Source: Butyrivibrio sp. X503
Lineage (GTDB): Bacteria; Bacillota; Clostridia; Lachnospirales; Lachnospiraceae
Assembly (NCBI RefSeq): GCF_003625475.1
Contig: NZ_RAIQ01000010.1
Span: 39,489 to 103,488, forward strand
Length of the DNA: 64,000 nucleotides
Direction: 5' to 3'
Within the stretch, counting starts at the first letter, position 1. Every line of letters starts with the position of its first letter. The notes below the pieces were generated by a model. That model was not told the origin of the DNA. It worked only from the letters and a program-made list of their open reading frames with translations, and made no database searches. The position numbers and the translations under genes were made by a program. This document shows, piece by piece, positions 9,145-17,075 of this stretch.

Positions 9145-10128
9145 TCAATGATTTTTGCTGACACTAAGATGCAGATCCTTAAGCGTGATCTCAGCATTTC
9201 CATTAAGATCTGTGATATTCACTGTATAAGAGCCATCGCGGTGCTTATCAAGTGTGTATGAAAACTTATCTGTTTCCCCGCTTGTTTTTCCTGTATCACA
9301 TAGCTTGTATCCATGTTTAGCTTTAAGCGTAATGGAAGAATTGACCTGAACGGGTTCACCGTTTTCAGCAACAAGCGCATACTCTTTTTCATCAAAATCG
9401 CTGTAAACAAAGCCTGTATATGACACGTCTACGTTGTCGGCATCCTTGATTTCCACGAAATGATAATGCTTATCTACGCTGATGAAACTCTTATCAACAA
9501 CACCCTTTTCATCCGCGATCGCATCTACACCTTCCTCGGAAAAGTCATTGAGGATATGGATCTTACCGATCTCTCCGCCTTCATCATTGGTGGGATTATC
9601 ATAATTTCCCAAAACCTCACCATAATAAAAGTTGGTTACAGTAAGCAGGTCATCGGAATCATAACCGGCATAGAGCCTTCCGCCGTTGTTATATGTAACG
9701 GTTCCGCTTCCCTTTTCCGCTTCTCCGTTTTCATCATATTCAGCGCCTCCGACTACAGAAGCAGTCTCATTGTTGTTAAGCACGTTTCCGGTAATATTAA
9801 ACACCAGCGCATTATGGTAATTGTTGTTTATCTCACCATAGTTGTTATGCACGCCCATTTCGTTGTAATCAACTGTTCCAAAGTTGTTTTCAACTCCCCA
9901 TTCCTGAGCGTAATTCCATCCTAGGAAACCATAGTTGTTTGAAATGGAACCATCATTCTTATCAACAGTTCCGAAATTGTTTACCATGTTTTCCGACAAG
10001 AATTCCACATAACCGCCTTCCGGATTATCCGAAACCGGCTCCGCCGCAAACGTTGTGATCGGCATAAGCATGACCGATGTCGACAGCAAAGCAGCTACTG
10101 CTTTCTTTGAAAAAATTTTGTTTCTCAT
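9145..10128 (-). CDS. Asn-rich beta-solenoid surface protein, paralog C (short form)
   Basis: The product is 327 residues. It has a signal peptide (…ITTFAAEP), then an Asn-rich region (NNFGTVDKNDGSISNNYG) with about six solenoid half-repeats, then the family domain (TNFYYGEV, KHYHFVEIKDADNVDVSY, KAKHGYKL, KHRDGSYTVNITDL). It stops right after that domain and lacks the C-terminal module of A, B and E. It is close in sequence to paralog D (conserved MVNNFGTVD-type start and HILNDFSEEG), so C and D probably arose by duplication. SD is GGAGAG. Function unknown. Confidence 0.78.
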   Translation of the reverse strand: MRNKIFSKKAVAALLSTSVMLMPITTFAAEPVSDNPEGGYVEFLSENMVNNFGTVDKNDGSISNNYGFLGWNYAQEWGVENNFGTVDYNEMGVHNNYGEINNNYHNALVFNITGNVLNNNETASVVGGAEYDENGEAEKGSGTVTYNNGGRLYAGYDSDDLLTVTNFYYGEVLGNYDNPTNDEGGEIGKIHILNDFSEEGVDAIADEKGVVDKSFISVDKHYHFVEIKDADNVDVSYTGFVYSDFDEKEYALVAENGEPVQVNSSITLKAKHGYKLCDTGKTSGETDKFSYTLDKHRDGSYTVNITDLNGNAEITLKDLHLSVSKNH

Positions 10129-10195
10129 TTACTCTCTCCTTTTTGTTTTTATTTTTATCAGGTCAAAAAACGACCATAATAAACCTGTTACACGC

Positions 10196-11188
10196 TCACG
10201 CTCCGATAATATCCAGATGAAGCTCTTTTAGCGAGATCTCAGCATCCCCTGACAACGAAGTAATCCTCACCGTATAAGAACCGTCATCATTCTTATCAAG
10301 AACATAAGACAGCTTGCCCGTATCCCCTTCAAGCAGACCGTCATCAATAAGCTCATAGCCATCCCCGGCTTTTATCGTGATTGTTGATGTTATATTGACA
10401 GGCTCCGAACCTTCAGAAATCTCTGCATAATGTTTTTTATTATAGTCGCCAACAGTAAATCCTTCATAGATAATATCAGCATTGCCGGCATCTTTTACAT
10501 CAACGTAGTGATAATGCTTATCTACCGTGATGAAATCATTGTTTTCAATTCCTTCTTCGGAAAAATCGTTTATAATATGGATCTTACCTTTGTTAGGCTC
10601 ATTCTCGCCCGATGCAGCGCGGGTATAGCCCTGAACAATATCACCGTAATAATAATTATTTATTGTCAAAAGGTCATCAGAACAATATCCGTTTACAACA
10701 GTTCCGCCAATGTTATTGACAACAGTACTATCAGTTCCTTCTGATTCGTCAAAAGAGCTTTCTACGTCGTACTGTCTTCCGCCGATCACACCGGCTTCCT
10801 CGAAATTATTGACAACAGTTCCGCCGACATTGGCAACATAACCGCGTCTGAAATTATTGGTCACTTCCCCAAAGTTAAAATAGACCAATCCGCTATTTTG
10901 GCTTATCGTGCCAAAATTATTCAGAACTTCCGAATCCTGATTGTCTGCGCCGATCACGCCGTGATTATTCTCAATAGACGAATCGTTGGTATCGACAGTG
11001 CCATAGTTATTTGCCATGTATTCCGACACATACTCTACAAATCCATCTTTTGGATTGTCAGAAGTTACAGGCTGTTCCCACGCAAAAGCACTGACAGGTA
11101 TTAGCATCGCGCCTAACGCAGGTGCGGTCGCAAACGACGCCGACAACAGTATTGCCACAACATTCTTAGAAAAACTCTTTTTCCTCAT
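10196..11188 (-). CDS. Asn-rich beta-solenoid surface protein, paralog D (short form)
   Basis: The product is 330 residues with the same plan as paralog C: a signal peptide ending near SAFAWE, an Asn-rich solenoid (NNYGTVDTNDSSIENNHG), the INNYYYGDI element, KHYHYVDVKDAGNADI, and a final GYELIDDG…DDGSYTVRITSL domain without the C-terminal module. It follows the terminator of paralog E by only about 35 bp. I see no convincing promoter between them, so expression may depend on terminator read-through or a non-consensus promoter. Its start has a GGAGAG Shine-Dalgarno. Function unknown. Confidence 0.78.
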   Translation of the reverse strand: MRKKSFSKNVVAILLSASFATAPALGAMLIPVSAFAWEQPVTSDNPKDGFVEYVSEYMANNYGTVDTNDSSIENNHGVIGADNQDSEVLNNFGTISQNSGLVYFNFGEVTNNFRRGYVANVGGTVVNNFEEAGVIGGRQYDVESSFDESEGTDSTVVNNIGGTVVNGYCSDDLLTINNYYYGDIVQGYTRAASGENEPNKGKIHIINDFSEEGIENNDFITVDKHYHYVDVKDAGNADIIYEGFTVGDYNKKHYAEISEGSEPVNITSTITIKAGDGYELIDDGLLEGDTGKLSYVLDKNDDGSYTVRITSLSGDAEISLKELHLDIIGA

Positions 11189-11222
11189 ATAACTCTCCTT
11201 TCACACATATAGTTTTTGCTAT

Positions 11223-11266
11223 AAAAAAATAGAGGAAATACCGGTGTTCCCCAGTATTTCCCCTAT
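11223..11266 (-). terminator. Terminator/attenuator between paralogs E and D
   Basis: A stem of 13 bp (11229-11241 with 11254-11266, one G-T pair) followed on the minus strand by seven T. It lies 20 bp past the stop of paralog E and about 35 bp before the start of paralog D. Confidence 0.8.
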
Positions 11267-11286
11267 TAATTTATTCATGTCATTGA

Positions 11287-12966
11287 TTATTCGGCAGCTT
11301 CCTGCTCTTCTACTACCTTAGTAGCAAATCCGAGCTTCTCAAAGATCTGTGTGATTCTAAGGAAACCGGCTGTATGAGCGGGCTCTTTATCCAATGTATC
11401 AAGACCTTCTGCATACGCGGGTGCAACAAGGTCGAATGCAGGAATAAACATTACATATTCCTGATCCTTGTAATCGAAATGGCATCTCTTAGCTACAGGC
11501 ACCTTCTCGCAAAGATACTTGATAACATCAGGTGTCATATCAATCTTATCACCAAAGTAAATATCAACAACCTCAAGCGCTGCAATATCATTACCGTTAG
11601 CAGCTACCTGCTTCTGAACCTGCTCAGTGATGCTCTTGATAGCAGCATCCGTGAGATTGAAGCCTGCGGGTGCAGCTTTCTCAGCAGCGCTTCCTGAATT
11701 TGAGTTATCAGATGAAGAATGACTGCTCTCCTTTACTACGATAACTTCATCTTCTTTAATCTCATCAAGGTTTACTACAGTGTCGCCAATCTTAACTTCT
11801 GAAGCTTCATCACCCGTCAGCTCTGAAACGATAAGATGAAGCATCTCGGGCGTAAGAAGAACACTACCCTTAAGTGAATTGATGTTAACAGTATATGAGC
11901 CGTCTTCATTCTTTCCAAGGCTATATGAAATTTTCTCAAGCTCTCCGCTAGTCTGACCATCATCAGTAATCTTATATCCATCGTTCGCTTTAATTGTAAT
12001 AATTCCTGTGATAGGAATATCAACTTTATTGACACCGGTCTGAACCCAAACTCCTACGTGGTGAGTTCCGCCATCCTCGAGTTTTTCCGCTACAAACTGA
12101 AATGAGTCCCCATCATCCCATGTATAAGTAGCTGTCACATTATCGATATCATCAAATTGCACTCCATGATACTGATTATCCACAAGAACAAGATCATCAT
12201 CCTTGTACTCATCCTTGCCATAATTATTAATGATATGAACTTTACCTAATCTATTTTGATCAAGATCTCTATAGACTGAAATGCCACCCAAAAAGCCATA
12301 TTCATCAGCAAAATCAGTATTGTATCCCGTATCAATATGTCCGGAATAAGATTCATTGATAGTTATAACATCATTTTCTCCGGCTCCATTAATAATATTG
12401 CCATAATTGATATTAACCGTGTTAATATATGGACCTTCATTCGCTTCTTTATCACAGTACGTTCCGGGATAACCTATAACTGTTCCGGTAGGGAGGTTTC
12501 TATCTACATTTCCCGTGCTATTGTAAACATATCCACTGTTATCTCCTACTTCACCGTCATTTTTAAAAATAGCTGTATATTTAGCGGTATTATCTACATG
12601 ACCTGTATTATTATTAACCTCGTAATTGTTTTCATCAATTTGACCGTCATTATATCTTACGGCGTTATTGTTATCCTTTACATATGCACCATCACTGTTA
12701 TGTTCAATAATGCCTTCATTTTTTGTCACAGTGCCATTGTTAACATCCATGATCTTGCCAAAAGGAACTTCATCCACCGGCTCATCAAGCGGAGCATTAT
12801 TATCAGGGATAGGATCTGCACCAAGATCTTCAGCTTGAATAACGCTATCCATCTCCGCATGCGCATCAATCGGTGCTGCCATACTTCCAAAAATCGGTGC
12901 AATCACAATTGTTGCAGCCATTAAAATTACTGCTAATTTTTTCGAAATAAATTCTTTTCTTCTCAT
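11287..12966 (-). CDS. Asn-rich beta-solenoid surface protein, paralog E
   Basis: The product is 559 residues. A signal peptide (…APIDAHAEM) is followed by an acidic stretch, an Asn-rich solenoid (residues about 72-165, NNTGHVDN-type repeats), INESYSGHI, NQYHGVQFDDIDNVTATY, the KANDGYKITDDGQTSGE…NEDGSYTVNI domain, a Ser-rich linker, and the same C-terminal module as paralog A (IYFGDKIDMTPDVIKYLCE, AKRCHFDYKD, HTAGFLRI). The DNA of this last module is very similar to that of paralog A, suggesting recent duplication or conversion. It is first in the minus-strand array and divergent from the 5'-nucleotidase operon. Function unknown. Confidence 0.8.
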   Translation of the reverse strand: MRRKEFISKKLAVILMAATIVIAPIFGSMAAPIDAHAEMDSVIQAEDLGADPIPDNNAPLDEPVDEVPFGKIMDVNNGTVTKNEGIIEHNSDGAYVKDNNNAVRYNDGQIDENNYEVNNNTGHVDNTAKYTAIFKNDGEVGDNSGYVYNSTGNVDRNLPTGTVIGYPGTYCDKEANEGPYINTVNINYGNIINGAGENDVITINESYSGHIDTGYNTDFADEYGFLGGISVYRDLDQNRLGKVHIINNYGKDEYKDDDLVLVDNQYHGVQFDDIDNVTATYTWDDGDSFQFVAEKLEDGGTHHVGVWVQTGVNKVDIPITGIITIKANDGYKITDDGQTSGELEKISYSLGKNEDGSYTVNINSLKGSVLLTPEMLHLIVSELTGDEASEVKIGDTVVNLDEIKEDEVIVVKESSHSSSDNSNSGSAAEKAAPAGFNLTDAAIKSITEQVQKQVAANGNDIAALEVVDIYFGDKIDMTPDVIKYLCEKVPVAKRCHFDYKDQEYVMFIPAFDLVAPAYAEGLDTLDKEPAHTAGFLRITQIFEKLGFATKVVEEQEAAE

Positions 12967-13116
12967 ACTCTCTCCTTCTCGGTAGTATTAGTATTAGTCC
13001 GACACTTGTCCCCCTTTATGCAAAAGCCTGACCTGATTAGTATTTACTTATATATATTACCATTAATTTTATAAAAAGCTACATCTTTTTTAATATTATC
13101 CTGAATTATTTTTCTG

Positions 13117-13154
13117 ATTGTGGAAACTCGATTTTTATTAACAGTTTCCACAAT
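13117..13154. promoter_or_regulatory. 12-bp inverted repeat between divergent operons (putative operator)
   Basis: ATTGTGGAAACT (13117-13128) and AGTTTCCACAAT (13143-13154) are perfect inverted arms separated by 14 bp. A consensus DnaA box, TTATCCACA, follows at 13156-13164. The site lies between the minus-strand surface-protein array and the plus-strand nucleotidase operon, a position suited to joint control. The binding protein is unknown. Confidence 0.45.
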
Positions 13155-13255
13155 TTTATCCACAAATTTGTTCAAAGAAAAATCACATTTATAATTCAAT
13201 CCAGTCATTATCATGTTTTCATGAATTTATCGAGAAGATTTTTCGTAACCTTTGT

Positions 13256-13284
13256 TTGACATGTTTTTATAATTTTGCTACGGT
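13256..13284 (+). promoter_or_regulatory. Probable extended -10 promoter of the nucleotidase operon
   Basis: TTGACA (13256-13261), a 17-bp spacer ending in TGC, then TACGGT (13279-13284). The -35 is perfect and the -10 is weak but has an extended TGN. This would give a leader of about 280 nt before the TTG start at 13573. Confidence 0.5.
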
Positions 13285-13319
13285 GTACGAGTGTTCCCCA
13301 AACACAAAACGCTTATAAA

Positions 13320-13529
13320 AGGATAGGGTATTTTATAACATCGGAGCTTCGGCTCCAAGAAAGTTCGATATTCGCGTCAAAGCGAATTCTTTAATTATAG
13401 ATGTGAGTAACACTAAAATGATCTACAGTAATTGAATTTAAAAATCATATTCAAAAAATATCTAAACAGAATTCAAAATAAAAATCTCCAAACTAAACAC
13501 CGTTTCTCATATCTATAATATTCTATCCT
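13320..13529 (+). ncRNA. Structured 5' leader RNA (four-helix junction), possible cis-regulator
   Basis: Four strictly nested helices can be drawn. P1 pairs 13320-13332 with 13517-13529 (13 contiguous pairs, two G-U). P2 is GGAGC-TTCG-GCTCC (13343-13356) with a UUCG tetraloop. P3 is ATTCGC/GCGAAT (13370-13387). P4 pairs 13397-13407 with 13506-13516 and stacks directly on P1. P1 ends about 28 nt before the AAGGAGG of the first 5'-nucleotidase-like gene, in its predicted leader. I do not recognise it as a known riboswitch class. The helices were paired by eye without energy calculation. Confidence 0.5.
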
Positions 13530-13572
13530 GAATTAACACAAGAAAAATTCAACCATAAGGAGGTAAAGTATT

Positions 13573-15186
13573 TTGAGAAAAAAAATTTTTCTTAAAAGCA
13601 TGCTGACAGCCGCAATGGCAATGAGCATGTTCTGTTCTACCGTAGGTGCGACTACCGCTTTCGCGGCAGGAGACGAAGTAGTATCTTTTGATATTTCCAC
13701 AGACAGGATATGCAATGAAGAAAACAACTTTTTGGATAAATTATTAGAACAAGATCTATCCGAAAAAATAATTCTTGTTTCCACCAATGATACTCATGGT
13801 GCTCTTTTGGATTTTACCTACGTTTCGCAGTTAAGAAACTTGCTCAAAGGAAAAGGCGCTGAAGTTCTTATTGTAGATTCAGGTGATTTTAGTACCGACA
13901 AAGACGTAAAAGGCGGCTATACGCAAAAGAGTACACTACTGGGAAAGCCTTCTAACAGCACAAAAGGTATTGCTCCGGTAAAAATAATGAACGCTGTAGG
14001 TTATGACGTCATATGTTTAGGTAATCATGAATTTGAAGATGACGTAACTGATTTAGATGCCATCCTTAATGAAATTGATTTCCCAATAGTGGATGCTAAT
14101 ATTTCGAAAAGCAAATATTCGGATAAAATTAAACCTCATTTAGTTTTAGGCGAGAATGCAAATATAGGCTTTTTCGGTCTCGATACCCTAGAAAACAATA
14201 GTTGGTATGAAGATTATAAATTTGAGCATTCTGAAAATGCAGCTTCTTTACATGATAAAGCAAAGACTGAGGTAGAAGCTTTAAAAAAAGCAGATGTAAT
14301 TATCGGTCTAACCCATCTTGGAGTTGATGATGCCCCGGGCGGAAAAGTATTTAAAGATACCAAAAAAAGCGAAAAATACATAGCCCCTACCAATCCCAAT
14401 CAGGATACATACGATAAATATGACAATCTATACCCTGAAGGAATCAGAAGTGTAGATTTATTTGCTGATGTTACCGGAATCGATCTTTTACTTGATGGTC
14501 ATTCACATACAACATTTACAGGATGTGCAAATTTTAAAGAATTCAACATTCAGTCGAACGGAATTCAGTTCCAGAATATCGGTGTTGTAGTAATAGGAAA
14601 AGATAATAGCGGCGAATATAAAATCGAAAATAGATTTCTGATTCCCGAGAAATATTATGATGAAATCGGTGAAGACAAACAGATTTCCGGTTATATCGGA
14701 TATGTTCTTGATACCGTAAAAGAGCTTACCAAAAACAACAAAAAAATAGATGCAGAAAAAGCCAGAAAAGAAATAAAGGATTACGATCCTGATACAGACT
14801 ATTCTAAATACTACATAGAAATCAATAAAGATACTTATAACACATTAGGAAACGCTAATTCATCCAATTCAAACAGATCATCTAAAAGATCCGGCAAAAA
14901 CAAGCGTGACTTCATCGATGAAGCTGAAGACTCCGCTTCTATCGAGGCAAGTCTCCCCGAAAGCGAACTCGAAGCAGCTGATGCAGCAAGCAGCGCAAGC
15001 CTTGAAAATACAGACGCCGCAAACGATGCAAGTTCCGAGGACGAAGCAAATATCGAAGCATCATCTGAAGAGATATCTTCAGACGCTTCTTCAGCCGAAC
15101 AGTCCAAAGATAATTCAGGCAATAACGGTGGTCATCACCGTGAGCGTCATCACAATCGTAACCGAAAACACGGTTTCGGCGGCTGA
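13573..15186 (+). CDS. Secreted 5'-nucleotidase-like metallophosphoesterase lacking the C-terminal domain (copy 1)
   Basis: The product is 537 residues from a TTG start with AAGGAGG upstream. It has a signal peptide (…TTAFAAGD), then a metallophosphoesterase domain with NDTHGA, VDSGDF, GNHEF, LTHLGVD and DGHSHT, so the metal site looks complete. The nucleotide-specificity domain of 5'-nucleotidases (NGGGIR region) is absent. After residue 370 comes a low-complexity tail: basic and Ser-rich, then about 75 residues of Ala, Ser, Asp and Glu, ending in a His/Arg/Asn-rich stretch (HHRERHHNRNRKHGFGG). Substrate is therefore uncertain. First gene of a two-gene operon behind a structured leader. Confidence 0.82.
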   Translation: MRKKIFLKSMLTAAMAMSMFCSTVGATTAFAAGDEVVSFDISTDRICNEENNFLDKLLEQDLSEKIILVSTNDTHGALLDFTYVSQLRNLLKGKGAEVLIVDSGDFSTDKDVKGGYTQKSTLLGKPSNSTKGIAPVKIMNAVGYDVICLGNHEFEDDVTDLDAILNEIDFPIVDANISKSKYSDKIKPHLVLGENANIGFFGLDTLENNSWYEDYKFEHSENAASLHDKAKTEVEALKKADVIIGLTHLGVDDAPGGKVFKDTKKSEKYIAPTNPNQDTYDKYDNLYPEGIRSVDLFADVTGIDLLLDGHSHTTFTGCANFKEFNIQSNGIQFQNIGVVVIGKDNSGEYKIENRFLIPEKYYDEIGEDKQISGYIGYVLDTVKELTKNNKKIDAEKARKEIKDYDPDTDYSKYYIEINKDTYNTLGNANSSNSNRSSKRSGKNKRDFIDEAEDSASIEASLPESELEAADAASSASLENTDAANDASSEDEANIEASSEEISSDASSAEQSKDNSGNNGGHHRERHHNRNRKHGFGG

Positions 15187-15256
15187 TGACGGTATCACCT
15201 TAACTATCTGACACATACAGCAACCCGTAAACACAACACATAGGAGGTGAATTACA

Positions 15257-16897
15257 TTGAAAAGAAAATTCGCTTTTAAAAGTCTGCTGTCACTAGCAGT
15301 AGCGGGCACCCTCTTCTGCGGCAGCGCCATTTCTGCATTTGCGGAAGATACCGGAGATTACAAAGTACAAACGCCTAATCCCGAAGATGAAACCACTCTT
15401 GAAACAATAGCTAAAAAATATAATAATGATCTATCCAATAAAGTAGTTATCGTTTCATCGAACGACACTCATGGAGCAATACTTCAATTTGCTTATTTTG
15501 CAGCCATAAAAAACTATTTTGAAAAAGACTTAAAAGCGTCGGGAGTCCTTCTTGTTGATTCCGGTGATTTCTGTGAAGATAAAAAAGAAAAGGATAGTAA
15601 AGTTAACGGAGAAAAAGAAAAGTTAAGAATAGCAGACTATAAACTATTTGGATATTTATCTGAAGCCAAACATCCGGAAAGATCAGTAGAACTAATGAAT
15701 GCTGCCGGATATGATTATGCTTGTCTTGGAAACCATGAATTTGATAAAGGCGAAGGAACTTTTAATACACTTGTATCTAACGCAGATTTCCAAATTCTGG
15801 ATGCAAATATAACCAATAACGGTAAATATAATTTTAAAGATAATGCTATTGCCACTTTCGAAAAAAGTCCATTAAAAATCGGATTATTCGGTTTGGACAC
15901 ACATGAAATTGAGGCCTCACTCAAAAACATAAAAGGACTGAGTGTAAAAACCGGAAAAGACCTATATAATTGCGCTGCAGAACAGGTAATAGACTTAAAG
16001 CAGCAAAACGCAGATCTTATTGTATGTCTTTCACACTTAGGCTTGCAAAAAGATTTTGTTAAAAACAAAAACAATCATAATGATGTTGGAGAAGGCGGAA
16101 AAAGAAGCGTCGATGTATATGCTGTAGTTCCGGAAAAAGTAAAAGAAATATCTAAAAATGAAATAGAAGGTCAAATCGACCTCATGCTTGATGCTCACTC
16201 CCATACTGCAATATTCGCCGGAGCAAATAATGAACCTATTATGTCCGGACAGATATGGGGTAACTTCCTTGGTATTACAATAATTGACAATGAATCCAAA
16301 CAAATGGATAGATATCTCCTTTCAGATCAAAACTACGAGAAAATATTTGGAACTACCGCTGAAGAACGTGTATCAAACCTTAAGGCTCATGGTGCCGGTG
16401 AAGTAATCAAGCTTCTTGAAGAATACACAGGCAAAGACGCCGAAACACTCTTCGATTACGATTATAACGGTAATTCTTCAAGCGATAAGAACCCCGGCAA
16501 TACCGGCAGACACGGCAAAAACGGTAAGGACGACAAAAACGACAAAAACAACAAGAATGATAAATACGGCAGACACGGTCGAAATTCCGGTAAGAACGAC
16601 GACAAGAACAATGGTAAGAACAACAATAGCAGATTCGGTAAGCGCAGCTTCGAGTACGATGAGGAAGATACCGAGTTTGAAGAAGAGATTGAGGCTGTAG
16701 AGGATTCTTCTGTAGAGGCAAGCACAACTGAGGAAGATGCTCAGATCACAAGCGAAGCCATTGATGAAAACAGCGCTACTCTCGACGAGCAGACTACAGA
16801 CGAACCTACTGATGAAGCTTCACAGGACAGCAGCGAAACTTCAGAACAGGATAACGCTGAACAGAGTGAAGAAACTGATGTAGAGCCTGCAGCTTGA
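15257..16897 (+). CDS. Secreted 5'-nucleotidase-like metallophosphoesterase lacking the C-terminal domain (copy 2)
   Basis: The product is 546 residues from a TTG start (TAGGAGG upstream), 70 bp after copy 1 and probably co-transcribed. Signal peptide, then the phosphoesterase domain (NDTHGAI, VDSGDF, GNHEFDKG, LSHLG, DAHSHT). It again lacks the 5'-nucleotidase C-terminal domain. From about residue 410 there is a Lys/Asn/Asp/Gly-rich low-complexity segment (repeated KNDKNNKND-type), then an acidic segment rich in Glu, Asp, Thr and Ser up to the end. The paralogs differ greatly in the tails and in an insertion after VDSGDF, so the duplication is not recent. Likely a wall-associated phosphoesterase of unknown substrate. 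Confidence 0.82.
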   Translation: MKRKFAFKSLLSLAVAGTLFCGSAISAFAEDTGDYKVQTPNPEDETTLETIAKKYNNDLSNKVVIVSSNDTHGAILQFAYFAAIKNYFEKDLKASGVLLVDSGDFCEDKKEKDSKVNGEKEKLRIADYKLFGYLSEAKHPERSVELMNAAGYDYACLGNHEFDKGEGTFNTLVSNADFQILDANITNNGKYNFKDNAIATFEKSPLKIGLFGLDTHEIEASLKNIKGLSVKTGKDLYNCAAEQVIDLKQQNADLIVCLSHLGLQKDFVKNKNNHNDVGEGGKRSVDVYAVVPEKVKEISKNEIEGQIDLMLDAHSHTAIFAGANNEPIMSGQIWGNFLGITIIDNESKQMDRYLLSDQNYEKIFGTTAEERVSNLKAHGAGEVIKLLEEYTGKDAETLFDYDYNGNSSSDKNPGNTGRHGKNGKDDKNDKNNKNDKYGRHGRNSGKNDDKNNGKNNNSRFGKRSFEYDEEDTEFEEEIEAVEDSSVEASTTEEDAQITSEAIDENSATLDEQTTDEPTDEASQDSSETSEQDNAEQSEETDVEPAA

Positions 16898-16987
16898 TAA
16901 AACCAAATTTCCATTGTAACTGATATCTCACCGCTTCGGCGGAAAAAACACATAAAAATAATTGCGTAGATACATAAATATATAAAA

Positions 16988-17033
16988 AAGAGCACAGCCC
17001 TTTTGATACGGTCCAAAAGGTGTTGTGCTCTTT
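16988..17033. terminator. Bidirectional terminator between nucleotidase and polyamine operons
   Basis: The outer stem AAAGAGCACA/TGTGCTCTTT (16988-16997 with 17024-17033) encloses a CCTTTTG/CAAAAGG stem. T-rich on both sides, between convergent operons. Confidence 0.85.
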
Positions 17034-17075
17034 CTTATTTAAAACAATCATCACTGCTCTTATATCAAACAATTG

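Noticed and set aside
13156..13164. Replication origin suggested by a perfect DnaA box
   Set aside because: A single box without a cluster, AT-rich unwinding repeats or dnaA/dnaN neighbours is not enough.
16931..16942. Terminator CCGC-TTCG-GCGG after the second nucleotidase gene
   Set aside because: It is followed by A rather than T on the plus strand; the stronger hairpin at 16988-17033 is the terminator.
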